A DNA stretch of 64,000 nucleotides from GCA-020345945 sp964596985. GTDB lineage: Archaea > Thermoproteota > Bathyarchaeia > RBG-16-48-13 > GCA-020345945. The notes under the pieces are model-generated. The model searched no databases, was not told the origin of the DNA, and saw only the letters and a list, made by a program, of their open reading frames with translations. The DNA is taken from contig CAZQWG010000002.1 in the NCBI GenBank assembly GCA_964596985.1, positions 1 to 64,000 on the forward strand, written 5' to 3'. The stretch's first letter is position 1; every line of letters begins with the position of its first letter. The translations under genes and the position numbers were made by a program. Positions 16,960-27,070 of this stretch are shown piece by piece.

Positions 16960-18414
16960 TTGCTGCATTCACCTTCGGCGTTTGAAGTAAGAGACAAGAT
17001 ACTGACCCAAGAAATCACAGCATACGAATACGTCAACATGCTTCTTGAGAGGATCAACGAGATCGACGGGCAGATCCATGCATACCTATCAGTACAAGAG
17101 AAGATAGCAAAACGTCAAGCCGAAGAGATAGACAAGAAAGTTAAGAGAGGAGGGAAAGCTGGCATACTTGCAGGACTGCCCATCGCCATCAAGGACAATA
17201 TCTGTACAAAAGGTATACCGACAACATGCTCCTCGAGGATGCTTGAGAATTTCGTCCCACCCTATGAGGCAACCGTAGTCGCCAAAGTGAGAAAAGAGGA
17301 CGGCATCATCATCGGGAAGACCAACATGGACGAGTTCGCGATGGGAACATCCACAGAGACGAGCTACTTCGGTGTAACCCATAATCCCTGGGATCTCTCC
17401 CGTGTAGCCGGAGGATCATCAGGCGGTAGTGCAGCAGCGGTCTCAGCCGAGGAAGCTGCCTTATCCTTGGGAAGCGACACCGGGGGATCAGTACGCTGTC
17501 CAGCAAGCTTCTGTTCAGTAGTTGGTCTAAAACCCACATACGGATTAGTAAGCAGGTATGGCCTAATCGCTTACGCTAACAGCTTGGATCAGATAGGACC
17601 GATCGGAAGGACCGTGAAAGACTGCGCATTATTATTAGACGCCATATCAGGCTACGACCCTGAAGACGGGACATCCATCCATTCAAAAGGAAACTATCTT
17701 CATTCACTGAAAGAGGGGGTCGAGGGAATGAAGGTAGGAGTCTTAAACGAGTTATTCGGTTCAGGTACAGACCTCAAAGTAGAAAAACACGTGAAACAGG
17801 AGATCCAGCGGCTCGATGAGGTTGAAGCCGAATGCGAAGAAGTATCCCTACCGATCTTATCGTACTCACTACCAGCATACTACATTATTGCGCTCTCAGA
17901 GGCAAGCTCAAACCTCGCAAGGTATGATGGGATACGATACGGTCTACGAGCTGAAGATAAAGGACTAAACTGGGAAGACTCCGCCTCTAAGACTAGAGGA
18001 CTAGGATTCGGGCTTGAAGTCAAGCGACGAATCATCCTAGGGGCATACGCCTTATCCGCCGGCTACTACGACCAATACTACTTGAAAGCATTGAAGATAA
18101 GGACGCTAATTCGAGAGGGGTTCCGAAAGGTATTCAAAAAGTTCGATGTCTTGGTAGGTCCAACAATGCCCGTGTTACCGTTCAGGATTGGGGAAAAAGT
18201 GGAAGACCCACTCGCCATGTATATGTGCGATATAGGTACAGTACCGGTAAATCTGGCTGGAATATGCGCGATCTCTGTCCCCTGCGGATTCATAGATGGG
18301 CTTCCAGTGGGAATGCAGATAGTGGGTGATACGTACAACGAGAAGAAGATTCTGAAAATCGCAAATGCGTATGAGGAAAGAACAGGGTATACCAAGAGAC
18401 GCCCCCACCTCTAG
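16960..18414 (+). CDS. gatA: Asp/Glu-tRNA amidotransferase subunit A
   Basis: Amidase-signature enzyme that releases ammonia from glutamine for GatB. It has the Ser-cisSer-Lys triad context: AIKDNI for the lysine, VAGGSSGGSAAAVSA for the cis-serine region and GSDTGGSVRCPA for the nucleophile. I prefer the TTG at 16960, 10 bp after the gatC stop and preceded by GAGG, giving 484 residues starting LHSPSAFEVRDKI. A longer reading from 16900 would overlap gatC and adds a non-conserved basic stretch. Confidence 0.95.
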   Translation: MLHSPSAFEVRDKILTQEITAYEYVNMLLERINEIDGQIHAYLSVQEKIAKRQAEEIDKKVKRGGKAGILAGLPIAIKDNICTKGIPTTCSSRMLENFVPPYEATVVAKVRKEDGIIIGKTNMDEFAMGTSTETSYFGVTHNPWDLSRVAGGSSGGSAAAVSAEEAALSLGSDTGGSVRCPASFCSVVGLKPTYGLVSRYGLIAYANSLDQIGPIGRTVKDCALLLDAISGYDPEDGTSIHSKGNYLHSLKEGVEGMKVGVLNELFGSGTDLKVEKHVKQEIQRLDEVEAECEEVSLPILSYSLPAYYIIALSEASSNLARYDGIRYGLRAEDKGLNWEDSASKTRGLGFGLEVKRRIILGAYALSAGYYDQYYLKALKIRTLIREGFRKVFKKFDVLVGPTMPVLPFRIGEKVEDPLAMYMCDIGTVPVNLAGICAISVPCGFIDGLPVGMQIVGDTYNEKKILKIANAYEERTGYTKRRPHL

Positions 18415-18484
18415 ATACACATCTAGACTATTCCATAAACTTAAGAGACGCCCGAATTCAACGATATTCGAACGGTAATCCGTA

Positions 18485-19810
18485 ATGGTTCTAGAGAAAC
18501 TGGGCTCATCTCTTCATGATTCGATACGTAAACTGGTAAGGATGCCGGTTGTCGACGAAGCGGTAATCGAAGAGTATCTGAAGGATATCCAACGCGCAAT
18601 GCTTCAAGCAGATGTGAATGTGAACATTGTTATGAGACTCTCAGAGAGGATCAGGAAAGGAGCAAAGAAAAAACTGCCCTCCGGAGTCTCCAGAAGAGAT
18701 CACATCATCAGGTTAACCTACGATGAGATTGTTCAGATCCTCGGCGGAGAGAGAAGTAGAGGTCTTGAACTTGAAGCTGGAAGACCTAACATCTTGATGC
18801 TAATTGGAATCCAAGGATCCGGTAAAACAACTACTGTAGCAAAGCTTGCAACGAATCTGGTCAAGAAGGGTCTCAAAGTCGGAGTTGTCTGCACAGATAC
18901 CTACCGGCCAGGAGCCTTAGCACAACTAATGCAGATGACAGAAAACATCGGGGTCAGAACATTCGGGGATAAAAAGGGGCAATACGCCATCGAGATTGCG
19001 AAGAAAGGAGTAGCCTCCTTCATGGAAGAAGGCGTAGACGTGATAATAATCGACACCGCAGGACGGCATAAAGACGAGGAGAAGCTTCTCCTAGAGATGA
19101 AAGAGATGACTGAACACGTGAAGCCAGATCAAATCATATTGGTTGTCGATGGGACGATCGGGCAGCAAGCCACAATCCAAGCTGAGAAGTTTCACGCTAC
19201 TACAAGTATAGGTGGAATCATCATATCAAAACTCGATAGCTCTGCTAGAGGAGGGGGAGCACTATCAGCCGTCGCCGCAACTGGAGCCCCAATACTGTAC
19301 ATTGGAACCGGCGAAAAATCCACAGACCTAGAAGATTTTGACCCAACGCGATTCGTAGGTAGATTGCTGGGTATGGGGGACATTGCCAGTCTAGTCACAA
19401 AGGTGAGAGAAGCGGAGGCCCCCGTCTCAAAGAAACGCCTCAGAGCAATGATGACTGGAAAACTAACCCTAGTCGATGTCTACGAACAGCTAAAGTCGAT
19501 GCAACGTATGGGTCCTCTAGGGAAGATTATGTCGATGGTTCCAGGGTTAGGTTATAACATTCCAAAGGATCAACTTGAAATCGTCGAGACAAAAATGAAG
19601 CGATGGAGATACGTCATAGATTCGATGACGGAGGAAGAGAAGGGGAATCCGAAGATACTCAACGCAAAGCGGATTAAGAGGGTGGCTAGAGGCTCCGGGA
19701 CAACCGAGAAGGATGTAAAAGAACTGATTCAACAGTACACAATGATGAGAAAGATGATGAGAACCCTTGCAAGAAGAAAACTCCCCTTATTCAAGGGGAT
19801 GCCGCGCTAG
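18485..19810 (+). CDS. srp54: Signal recognition particle 54 kDa protein
   Basis: 441 residues. N domain, G domain with P-loop GIQGSGKTTT near residue 107, DTYRPGA, DTAGRH and ISKLDSSARGGG, and a methionine-rich M domain (QRMGPLGKIMSMVPGLGY...YTMMRKMMRTLARRK) that binds SRP RNA and signal peptides. GTPase of co-translational membrane targeting. Pus10 follows after 45 bp. Confidence 0.97.
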   Translation: MVLEKLGSSLHDSIRKLVRMPVVDEAVIEEYLKDIQRAMLQADVNVNIVMRLSERIRKGAKKKLPSGVSRRDHIIRLTYDEIVQILGGERSRGLELEAGRPNILMLIGIQGSGKTTTVAKLATNLVKKGLKVGVVCTDTYRPGALAQLMQMTENIGVRTFGDKKGQYAIEIAKKGVASFMEEGVDVIIIDTAGRHKDEEKLLLEMKEMTEHVKPDQIILVVDGTIGQQATIQAEKFHATTSIGGIIISKLDSSARGGGALSAVAATGAPILYIGTGEKSTDLEDFDPTRFVGRLLGMGDIASLVTKVREAEAPVSKKRLRAMMTGKLTLVDVYEQLKSMQRMGPLGKIMSMVPGLGYNIPKDQLEIVETKMKRWRYVIDSMTEEEKGNPKILNAKRIKRVARGSGTTEKDVKELIQQYTMMRKMMRTLARRKLPLFKGMPR

Positions 19811-19855
19811 ATAACCAATCAGATTCATCTGCCCAAAGTAAGGGGTCTCCGACAA

Positions 19856-21202
19856 TTGCAGATAGTTGAACTGGCTGAACAACTTCTTCAAAAATACCCA
19901 CTCTGCGATAGATGCCTAGGAAGACAATTTGCTCTTCTAGTCTCTGGAACCGACAATTCGGAGAGGGGGGGAGCCCTAAAACTAATTCTTACAGCCAAAG
20001 CCCACAAAATGATACTGGACGGAGACAGAAAAGGAGAAAAACTACTCAAGAAGTTGGCTACAAACGGTTTCTTCAAACCCGCCCTTCAGACCCTCAAGAA
20101 GCAAGGGGTAACCCTAGAAGAGAAGACGGCAGAATGCCACTTATGTAGAGGAAAATTCGAGCGAATAGAAGCGTTAACCGATGAAATAGTCCATAAAACA
20201 GAGGGATTCCATTTCAACACCTTCCTCATCGGGATTAGAATACCCCCGGCGATAATCGATGAAGAAGACGAAGTTAAATCCAGACTAGGAATAGGCTGGG
20301 GAGAAGAGATACGAAATGAGTTTAGTAGAGAGATAGGAAAAATGATCTCAAAGAAGACCGAAAAGAGGGCTGACCATAAGAATCCGGAAGTCTCCATCTT
20401 CGTCGATCCATTCAAAGACAGCTTTCAGATACAAATGAATCCAGTCTACTTAGTTGGATGGTATAGAAAGCTAGTGAGAGGAACCCAACAAAGGGCTTGG
20501 ACCTGCAAGACCTGCAATGGGCTTGGATGCCCTGAGTGCAAAGGTCTAGGAGGAACCTCCGGCAACTCCATCGAAGAAATCATCGGCAAACCAATCCTAG
20601 AAACACTGTCAGGCAAAAACATTAGATTCAAACCAGTCGGAAGCGAGGATAAGGACTCCAGAGTCCTAGGGGAGGGAAGACCGTTCATTATGGAGGTACG
20701 AGGGATTAAACAGGTTCCCGTTGATTTGGAGAACCTGAGAGAGATAATCAATGAACACGGCTCCGGGAAGATCGAGGTTATAAGACTTGCAAGAACTACA
20801 AGAGAAATAGCTCGAAAGATGACGATAAGAACCCGGACAACCACGTCATATAAGGCAATAGTAAAGCTAGAGAATGAAGTTGCGGACGAGAAACTAGAGA
20901 TGCTGGAGAAAGCCTTCTCAAAGGCTATGATCACACAATATGTGCGTAACGGTAGGTCCAGGTCAAAACAGAGACGACAGAAATACATATACAAGACGAC
21001 TACCAGAAGGCTGGCACCCGACCAAATCGAACTTATGATCAAATGCCAAGGAGGAACCCGGATGAGAGGCCTCATAAGCGGAGTCGAATTTAAGACAGAG
21101 CCAAGTCTCATTAATATTCTAGAGACAGAGGTCTCGGAGATACAATTAGACGTAATGGACGTTCAATTAGAGGGATTAGATGAGGAAATCCAAGGGATAT
21201 AG
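19856..21202 (+). CDS. pus10: tRNA pseudouridine synthase Pus10
   Basis: 448 residues, TTG start. The N-terminal zinc and THUMP-type region has CDRCLGR, CHLC and CKTCNGLGCPEC. The catalytic segment is SEDKDSRVLGEGRPF, whose aspartate corresponds to the catalytic Asp of Pus10. The archaeal enzyme makes pseudouridine 54 and often 55 in tRNA. It overlaps the start of L21e by 23 bp, indicating one transcript with ribosomal protein and RNA polymerase genes. Confidence 0.95.
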   Translation: MQIVELAEQLLQKYPLCDRCLGRQFALLVSGTDNSERGGALKLILTAKAHKMILDGDRKGEKLLKKLATNGFFKPALQTLKKQGVTLEEKTAECHLCRGKFERIEALTDEIVHKTEGFHFNTFLIGIRIPPAIIDEEDEVKSRLGIGWGEEIRNEFSREIGKMISKKTEKRADHKNPEVSIFVDPFKDSFQIQMNPVYLVGWYRKLVRGTQQRAWTCKTCNGLGCPECKGLGGTSGNSIEEIIGKPILETLSGKNIRFKPVGSEDKDSRVLGEGRPFIMEVRGIKQVPVDLENLREIINEHGSGKIEVIRLARTTREIARKMTIRTRTTTSYKAIVKLENEVADEKLEMLEKAFSKAMITQYVRNGRSRSKQRRQKYIYKTTTRRLAPDQIELMIKCQGGTRMRGLISGVEFKTEPSLINILETEVSEIQLDVMDVQLEGLDEEIQGI

Positions 21203-21485
21203 GTCAAAAACAAGGAGGCTTCTTACTAAGTCTCCTAGAAGGAAAGGGATGGACCCGTTAGGCCCTCTTCTACACGAGTACGTAGAAGGCGAACAAGTGA
21301 ATATACAGATCAATCCGAGCGTACACAAAGGGATGCCGCACCGAAGATTTCACGGAAAGATCGGAAAAATATTGGAGAAAAGAGGACGAGCCTATATTGT
21401 AGAGGTAAGGGATGGAGAACAGGTAAAAAGAATCATAGCCTTACCGAACCATATCAAACCCTACAAGACGACGGGACAGGTGTAA
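21180..21485 (+). CDS. rpl21e: 50S ribosomal protein L21e
   Basis: 101 residues, basic N-terminus (RKSKGYRSKTRRLL) and the family segments INPSVHKGMPHRRFHGKIG and RGRAYIVEV. Large-subunit protein shared by archaea and eukaryotes. It starts inside the end of pus10 and is followed 3 bp later by rpoF, a conserved archaeal gene order. Confidence 0.96.
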   Translation: MRKSKGYRSKTRRLLTKSPRRKGMDPLGPLLHEYVEGEQVNIQINPSVHKGMPHRRFHGKIGKILEKRGRAYIVEVRDGEQVKRIIALPNHIKPYKTTGQV

Positions 21486-21488
21486 GGA

Positions 21489-21830
21489 TTGCCGAAGAAG
21501 ATTATTTCACAAACCTACATCTCAATTCCAGAGGTACGAAAGAAACTAGAAGAGAGAGACCCCGAAGAACTCAATCAATTCCAAAGAAGAACCCTAGACT
21601 ATACTATCAAATTCACGAGAATCGACCTTGAAAAGGCTCAAGAACTGAAGAAGGAACTAGTGGAAAAGTTTTCGATAGAAGAGAAGAACGCCGTTCAGAT
21701 AGTGAATTGCATGCCCTCCACCGTGGAGGAGATGAGGAGTTTCTTCGTTACAAGCCGCCCAAGAATAGTGGCAACAACCCAGCTTGAAGAGATACTAAAG
21801 ACGGTAGAGAAGTATTCCCCCAAGTCTTAA
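21489..21830 (+). CDS. rpoF: DNA-directed RNA polymerase subunit F (Rpb4)
   Basis: 113 residues, TTG start. HRDC-like Rpb4 fold with ISIPEVRKKLEER and ALIVNCMPSTVEEMRSFF-type spacing (here VQIVNCMPSTVEEMRSFF). It forms the polymerase stalk with RpoE. Its position behind L21e and before DUF655 and KsgA is a known archaeal neighbourhood. Confidence 0.94.
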   Translation: MPKKIISQTYISIPEVRKKLEERDPEELNQFQRRTLDYTIKFTRIDLEKAQELKKELVEKFSIEEKNAVQIVNCMPSTVEEMRSFFVTSRPRIVATTQLEEILKTVEKYSPKS

Positions 21831-21967
21831 CAAGACACGAAATATTAATCTACAAAAGTAAACTCTCTACAAAGAGAGGGGAACAAGCGATCCCATATTC
21901 TTCAGGTTTCTTGGGGAGGACAGCAAGCTCTTAGCAAGTACTTATGGATGGGAGATGAGAAGCACCA

Positions 21968-22531
21968 ATGAGCATTTCAAAGCGTTATGAAGAGTTTGCG
22001 TACGTCCTCGACTATCTTCCGCGAGGGAGGTCAGGGGGAGGAAGACTGAGATATGGAACGGAACCCACCGTACAATTACTAGGTGAAAAATACTTTACAT
22101 TACTCGAGGCAACCACTAGCAGAGAAGCGACTTTCGAACTCCACGAGAGAGTATATGTTGGGAAAGACAGGAGAAACAAGATTACCCACATCGCAGGAAG
22201 AATCACGTACAACGAGTTGACCACAAGCGCGCGCAGAGAGATATCTAACCTAGTCGAGAAGATCGTACAGAAACAGGAAGACAGGTTCATAAGATTCTTT
22301 AATGAGTCTCAACCCCTCACCCCAAGAATGCACACCCTAGAACTAATTCCAGGCATCGGAAAACATTACCTACGGATAATTCTCTCTGAGAGAGAAAAGA
22401 GAGATTTTGAGAGCTTTGACGATCTGAAGAAGAGAACAAGCCTACCAGGTCCAGTCAAGCTAGTAGCAAAGAGAATAATCGAGGAACTCTCCACAGAACA
22501 GAAGTACTATTTATTCAGCCGGCTAAGATAG
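21968..22531 (+). CDS. DUF655 family putative nucleic-acid-binding protein
   Basis: 187 residues, recognised as DUF655: N-terminal region FAYVLDYLPRGR, an OB-like core (RVYVGKDRRNKITHIAGRITYNELT) and a helix-hairpin-helix end (RMHTLELIPGIGKHYLRIILSEREKRDFESFDDL). The HhH motif suggests nucleic acid binding. The gene usually lies, as here, between rpoF and ksgA, pointing to a role in RNA or ribosome biology, but none is established. Confidence 0.85.
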   Translation: MSISKRYEEFAYVLDYLPRGRSGGGRLRYGTEPTVQLLGEKYFTLLEATTSREATFELHERVYVGKDRRNKITHIAGRITYNELTTSARREISNLVEKIVQKQEDRFIRFFNESQPLTPRMHTLELIPGIGKHYLRIILSEREKRDFESFDDLKKRTSLPGPVKLVAKRIIEELSTEQKYYLFSRLR

Positions 22532-22632
22532 CCAACAAGAGTACTCGACGAGACCCTTACGCTTGGCCTCCTCAACCACATCATCTAGAAACGGATCTAT
22601 TAACCGAATCCTGAAATCAAGGATAGATAACC

Positions 22633-23487
22633 GTGTATTCTGAGAGAGTAGATAGGGATCTCTTGACTGAGACCAAGAACCTCCTGAAAACCTTCGATGT
22701 TCATCCAAAGAAGAGACTTGGACAGAACTTTGTCGTCGACCCACGAGTCATAGAGGAACTAATCGGCTACGCCGAGATTGAACCAACAGAAGTGATCCTG
22801 GATGTAGGCTCAGGACTTGGCTATCTAACAGAGGCGCTGGCACGTCAAGCAAAAACAGTAATCGCATCAGAAGTAGACCACAAACTCATCGAGATACTCA
22901 AAGATAGACTTCGAGATATAGGCAACGTGGAAATCCTAGCCGGAGATATTCTCTCGATCGAGCTACCAAGATTCGACAAAGTGGTCTCGGCTCCGCCCTA
23001 CAAGATATCTTCCCCCCTAATCTTTAGGATACTGGAATACCGCTTCAGGACTGCAGTATTAATATTGCAAAAAGAGTTTGCTACAAGACTTGAGGCCCTG
23101 CCAGGAGACAGAGAATACAGTAGACTAAGCGTCATGACTCGACTGAAGGCTCAAGTCGAGATCTTGGATTCGGTGCCTTCGAAGGCGTTCTACCCCGAAC
23201 CAAACGTAACATCTTCGATAGTACGTCTCACCCCCATGCCAAAGGGCAATAATACTGTCCACATCGATATTCTCAAGGAATTAGTCCGAGATCTCTTCGG
23301 TCAAAGAAGGAGAAGACTCAGAAAGGCAATCTACCCATTTCTGAAATACAAACTGAGACTTCAGGATGAAGAGATCGACGATCTGAGGAGGACGCTACCA
23401 ATGATGGACCGCAGAGTCTTCACGTTATCCCCTGAAGAATTCGTAAAACTAGCAAACAAAGTATGTGAGAGAACGGGAAAGAGGTAG
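22633..23487 (+). CDS. ksgA: 16S rRNA dimethyladenosine transferase
   Basis: 284 residues, GTG start. KRLGQNFVVDPRVIEELI and DVGSGLGYLTEAL are the Dim1/KsgA SAM-binding motifs; SAPPYKISSPLI is the catalytic NPPY equivalent, with Ala-Pro in place of Asn-Leu. It dimethylates two adjacent adenosines near the 3' end of 16S rRNA. It is followed 7 bp later by another methyltransferase gene. Confidence 0.95.
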   Translation: MYSERVDRDLLTETKNLLKTFDVHPKKRLGQNFVVDPRVIEELIGYAEIEPTEVILDVGSGLGYLTEALARQAKTVIASEVDHKLIEILKDRLRDIGNVEILAGDILSIELPRFDKVVSAPPYKISSPLIFRILEYRFRTAVLILQKEFATRLEALPGDREYSRLSVMTRLKAQVEILDSVPSKAFYPEPNVTSSIVRLTPMPKGNNTVHIDILKELVRDLFGQRRRRLRKAIYPFLKYKLRLQDEEIDDLRRTLPMMDRRVFTLSPEEFVKLANKVCERTGKR

Positions 23488-23494
23488 AACTAGG

Positions 23495-24076
23495 ATGAGG
23501 GTTGAGACTACAGAGAACGTGTATAGACCTGCAGAAGACAGCTTCCTAATCGCCGATCAGATTCCATACTACACATCTAAGAGAACACTGGACATAGGCA
23601 CAGGATGCGGTCTACTCGCGTTAATATCTGCCGACACCGCTCAAGAAGTGATTGCAACAGACATAAACCCGTTTGCAGTAAAATGCGCGAAAAAGAATGC
23701 AGAGTTGAACGGGTTAGACCATAAGATCAGTGTTCTCGCAGGGAACCTATTCGATCCGATCAAAACCGGGAAGAGGTTCGACCTTGTAACCTTCAACCCA
23801 CCCTACCTACCTGACTTCGATACCTCGACAGACAGGGACTACCTGCAATCTGCCTGGAACGGGGGGAGAGACGGAAGACTGGTGACCAACAGGTTCCTAG
23901 ACCAGGCCCCAAGATTCCTACAGAGGGATGGAAACCTTCTACTAGTTCAATCAAGCCTTGGTGGAATCCAGCCCATCATCAACAAACTACACAGAAACAA
24001 CTTCAAGGTTGAGATCATTGCTAGCAAACATATTCACTTCGAAGATATTGTTGTACTTCGATGTCGGAGAGGATAG
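23495..24076 (+). CDS. HemK2/Mtq2-type protein methyltransferase
   Basis: Start chosen at ATG 23495, 7 bp after the ksgA stop with GAGG upstream; a longer reading from 23465 would overlap ksgA with a very basic, unconserved leader. About 193 residues: VYRPAEDSFLIAD, DIGTGCGLLALISA, the catalytic FNPPYLPD and a short C-terminus typical of the eukaryotic N6AMT1/Mtq2 and archaeal form. The likely substrate is the GGQ glutamine of aRF1 (5302-6555). Confidence 0.88.
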   Translation: MRVETTENVYRPAEDSFLIADQIPYYTSKRTLDIGTGCGLLALISADTAQEVIATDINPFAVKCAKKNAELNGLDHKISVLAGNLFDPIKTGKRFDLVTFNPPYLPDFDTSTDRDYLQSAWNGGRDGRLVTNRFLDQAPRFLQRDGNLLLVQSSLGGIQPIINKLHRNNFKVEIIASKHIHFEDIVVLRCRRG

Positions 24077-24085
24077 CAACCTCGG

Positions 24086-25282
24086 TCACCTACAATGTAC
24101 CTCGACGGTATCTCTGTCCATCAAGACATGATTCTGACCTACATGTTGTCCGTCGTGCTTAGCCGATCGCCCCCAAACTCGGGCGTATTTGAAGTTTCTA
24201 GATAATCGGCTGTGAATGATCCTGGCAATCTCGATGACTGTAGTATCTTTCTTCACCGTGATTGGGAGCGGTGAGCGGGACGGGCGATTTGGATTCTTGG
24301 TGTAAACTCGGATAATGCCCAGAACAGAGAACAAAGTCTCACCAAGCCGATCAAAGTTCTCGTCTCTAGAACAAGAAAAGGGTAATACTCCTAGTCCCCC
24401 ATCCACAGATTCAAGCAACTGATCCAAGCTAGAACGTGATCCATGAGTCTCTATCTTGTTGGCAACAATTACCGCTGACCTGTAGACTGTGTTCTTGAAG
24501 ATTGCGTTTTCAATCTGATCTAGTGTCGCGCACCCGCCTATTTTGATGAGACCAGACCGAATCCTATAACTATTCAATAGACGCCTTACATCCTCTTCTA
24601 TACAGTCCAACAGTTTACCCGAGACCTTCACTTGAGTATCGTCTGAACTTCTAATGAACTCGATATGAACGCTGGAATCCCCTATTACGATACCAGATTC
24701 ATCAAGCTCTTTACATATCACATTCAACTGCCCAGCAGGGTCCGCCGACAAGTCTAGGACAATTATTAGACCATCAGCATTTCTAGCTAGACCAAGAATC
24801 TGAGAGTTGAATCCTACGTCTCGGTCAGATTTGGCTTGAAGAGACGGCGTATCAACCAGCTGAAACGAGACATCACCATAGTTGTATATGCCTACTTCGG
24901 GTCTCAATGTCGCAAAAGGGAGACTTGAGACTACTGGTTTAGCGTTTGTAACCCTTGAAAGAAGGGTGCTCTTGCCTGAGTTCGGTAAGCCCAGAAGGAC
25001 TAGTTGAGCAGCCCCCTGTTTTTCGATAAACCAACCCCTACCACCCCTTCTTGATTTAGTCTTCTTCTCTTCCATTTGACGCCTGAGATTCGAGATCTGA
25101 CGTTTTACGTTTGCACGGAGTTTACTTGTACCCTTGTGTTTTGGAATCGAAGAGTAGAATTCTCTGAGAGCAAAAAGCTTCTCCTCAACTGTCCGCGCCT
25201 CAGAGTATTGAGCCCATTTTTCCTTGCTCTCCGGAGGAAGGTTCGTTACCAATTTATCCGACCTCAGGACTCTCTTCAACAC
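24086..25282 (-). CDS. DRG/Obg-type GTPase with TGS domain
   Basis: 398 residues. N-terminal basic helical region, G1 LLGLPNSGKSTLLSRVTN near residue 97, the DTPS form of G3, NKIE (G4) and a C-terminal TGS domain (LPITVKKDTTVIEIARIIH...DTVEVH). Archaeal DRG/Rbg-family proteins act on ribosomes and translation. It ends 9 bp from the convergent HemK2-type gene. Confidence 0.88.
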   Translation of the reverse strand: MLKRVLRSDKLVTNLPPESKEKWAQYSEARTVEEKLFALREFYSSIPKHKGTSKLRANVKRQISNLRRQMEEKKTKSRRGGRGWFIEKQGAAQLVLLGLPNSGKSTLLSRVTNAKPVVSSLPFATLRPEVGIYNYGDVSFQLVDTPSLQAKSDRDVGFNSQILGLARNADGLIIVLDLSADPAGQLNVICKELDESGIVIGDSSVHIEFIRSSDDTQVKVSGKLLDCIEEDVRRLLNSYRIRSGLIKIGGCATLDQIENAIFKNTVYRSAVIVANKIETHGSRSSLDQLLESVDGGLGVLPFSCSRDENFDRLGETLFSVLGIIRVYTKNPNRPSRSPLPITVKKDTTVIEIARIIHSRLSRNFKYARVWGRSAKHDGQHVGQNHVLMDRDTVEVHCR

Positions 25283-25431
25283 AGTAAGACGGTACTAGAT
25301 AACATAAGATCGTTCGTGTCTTGTCAACAAGCCTGTGTAAAGGTCCCCGTACGTAACGGTTGAACGATAGATACAGAGGCACCGAAGGTTAAAATAAGGT
25401 ATACCTGTTCTCCACCCCAAAGAACAACTAT

Positions 25432-26463
25432 ATGGCTAGAGGGTGTTCCATTCTGGAGACATACGATCTTCAAGAGCAGACAATGATTACGGAGATAATG
25501 AACAGAAACGCGAAACGCGTCCTCCTCCAGCTCCCAGAAGGGCTAAGGAGGTTTGCTTCTCGACTCAGCCGATTGGTCGAGGAAAACACTGATGCCTTAG
25601 CCATGGTTTCGATAGATCCATGTCATGGAGCCTGCGACTTACCAGTCTCCCAAGCAAAGATGCTTAAAGTTGACTTGATCGTTCATTTCGGCCACAGCCC
25701 TCACACAACGATAGACGATGTTCCTATACTGTATCTTGAAGTACCTTCAAAGACCGATGTCCTCAAAACAGTAGAGAAGACTATCCCATTTCTCAAAGGA
25801 TATAAGAAGATCGGACTTGCAACAACGGTACAACATATCGCCGACCTACAACGAGTGAAGAGATTCCTAGAAAGAAAGGGCATGCAACCCATCATAGGGA
25901 CGAAGAAAGGGCATATCAAGTATGATGGACAGATACTAGGCTGCAATTACTCAACAATGCAAGAAATCGATGATCTCGTCGACGTTTTTCTCTTGGTAGG
26001 AAGCGCGTTCCATGCTTTGGGCGCCGCCATTACCCTAAAGAGCCCTGTTATTCTTGCCGAGCCATATCAAGGCAAGATTCTCGATATGAGAGGAAAGAAG
26101 CGAGATGAATTGAAACGCAGGTGGGCAAGGATATCAAAAGCAAGAGAGACAACCGACTTTGGAATAATCGTCAGCACAAAGACAGGGCAACTCAGGTTCG
26201 ACGATGCGATCAAGGTCAAGAAACTATTGGACAAGTCAGGTAGGAACGGAACCCTACTCATCTCATCCGAAGTCTCACCTGAGACACTCAGAGATTTCTC
26301 TGAGTTCAAAGCCTACGTGAATACTGCTTGCCCACGCATAGCCATAGACGACAAATACAGGTTCAAGGATCCTGTTCTATCCATCGAAGATGTCGAAATT
26401 ATGGTAGGGTTGAAGAAGTGGACTACCTATGTCGATGGGATTCATCCAGAAGAAGGAACTTGA
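25432..26463 (+). CDS. dph2: Diphthamide biosynthesis enzyme Dph2
   Basis: 343 residues. Three cysteines that bind the radical-SAM-like 4Fe-4S cluster are present in expected positions: DPCHGACD, LGCNYST and TACPRIAIDD. The enzyme transfers the aminocarboxypropyl group of SAM to a histidine of elongation factor 2, the first step of diphthamide. The end overlaps the following methyltransferase by 35 bp. Confidence 0.95.
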   Translation: MARGCSILETYDLQEQTMITEIMNRNAKRVLLQLPEGLRRFASRLSRLVEENTDALAMVSIDPCHGACDLPVSQAKMLKVDLIVHFGHSPHTTIDDVPILYLEVPSKTDVLKTVEKTIPFLKGYKKIGLATTVQHIADLQRVKRFLERKGMQPIIGTKKGHIKYDGQILGCNYSTMQEIDDLVDVFLLVGSAFHALGAAITLKSPVILAEPYQGKILDMRGKKRDELKRRWARISKARETTDFGIIVSTKTGQLRFDDAIKVKKLLDKSGRNGTLLISSEVSPETLRDFSEFKAYVNTACPRIAIDDKYRFKDPVLSIEDVEIMVGLKKWTTYVDGIHPEEGT

Positions 26464-27070
26464 AAGGAGACTGTCAGGACTTCTACCGTTTCAGTCACCG
26501 AAGGTCAACCTAGAACAGTATATGACCCCCGAGAAGACAGCTGCCGAAATCCTCTGGCTCGCAGCATATACCTACAACGATATACAACAAAAAACTGTAC
26601 TCGACCTAGGATCTGGGACAGGCATCTTTGGAATCGGGGCAGCGATACTGGGAGCAGCAAGAGTCGTGGCAGTAGATGTGGACCCTCATGCAATCAAAAC
26701 TGGGCGCTTCAACACAGAGAATCTGGGATTGAAAGAGAGGATTGATTGGATCGCTGTAGAGGTCGATTCAGTACCTGGAAGCTATGATACAGTCATACAG
26801 AATCCTCCCTTTGGAACCAGAAAGAGAGGAGCTGACCTTAGATTCCTACAAAAAGCTTTAGAAATAGGTAATGTCGTCTATTCGTTGCACAAGAGTGGTA
26901 TACAGAATAGAGAACTCATTAGAAACTTCATCGACAAACATGGAGGAAAAATTACAGGGGTTCTCCAGAATAAATTCGTCCTCCCACGAACCCTAAACTT
27001 CCATAAAAGAAAGGGATACACCGTTAAGGTTGATTTGTACAGAATCGTCAGGAAGAGGAATACAGCTTGA
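26429..27070 (+). CDS. METTL5-like RNA N6-adenine methyltransferase
   Basis: 213 residues. VNLEQYMTPEKTAAEILW, the SAM motif DLGSGTGIFGIGAA and catalytic NPPFGTRKRGAD are those of archaeal relatives of METTL5, which methylates an adenosine of small-subunit rRNA. A start at the next ATG (26435) is possible. It overlaps dph2 upstream and touches csl4 downstream (4 bp), so these genes form one transcript. Confidence 0.88.
   Translation: MSMGFIQKKELERRLSGLLPFQSPKVNLEQYMTPEKTAAEILWLAAYTYNDIQQKTVLDLGSGTGIFGIGAAILGAARVVAVDVDPHAIKTGRFNTENLGLKERIDWIAVEVDSVPGSYDTVIQNPPFGTRKRGADLRFLQKALEIGNVVYSLHKSGIQNRELIRNFIDKHGGKITGVLQNKFVLPRTLNFHKRKGYTVKVDLYRIVRKRNTA

Noticed and set aside
20446..21111. 221-codon minus-strand frame opposite pus10
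   Set aside because: Hydrophobic-looking antisense of a well-conserved enzyme; there is no start context or homology.
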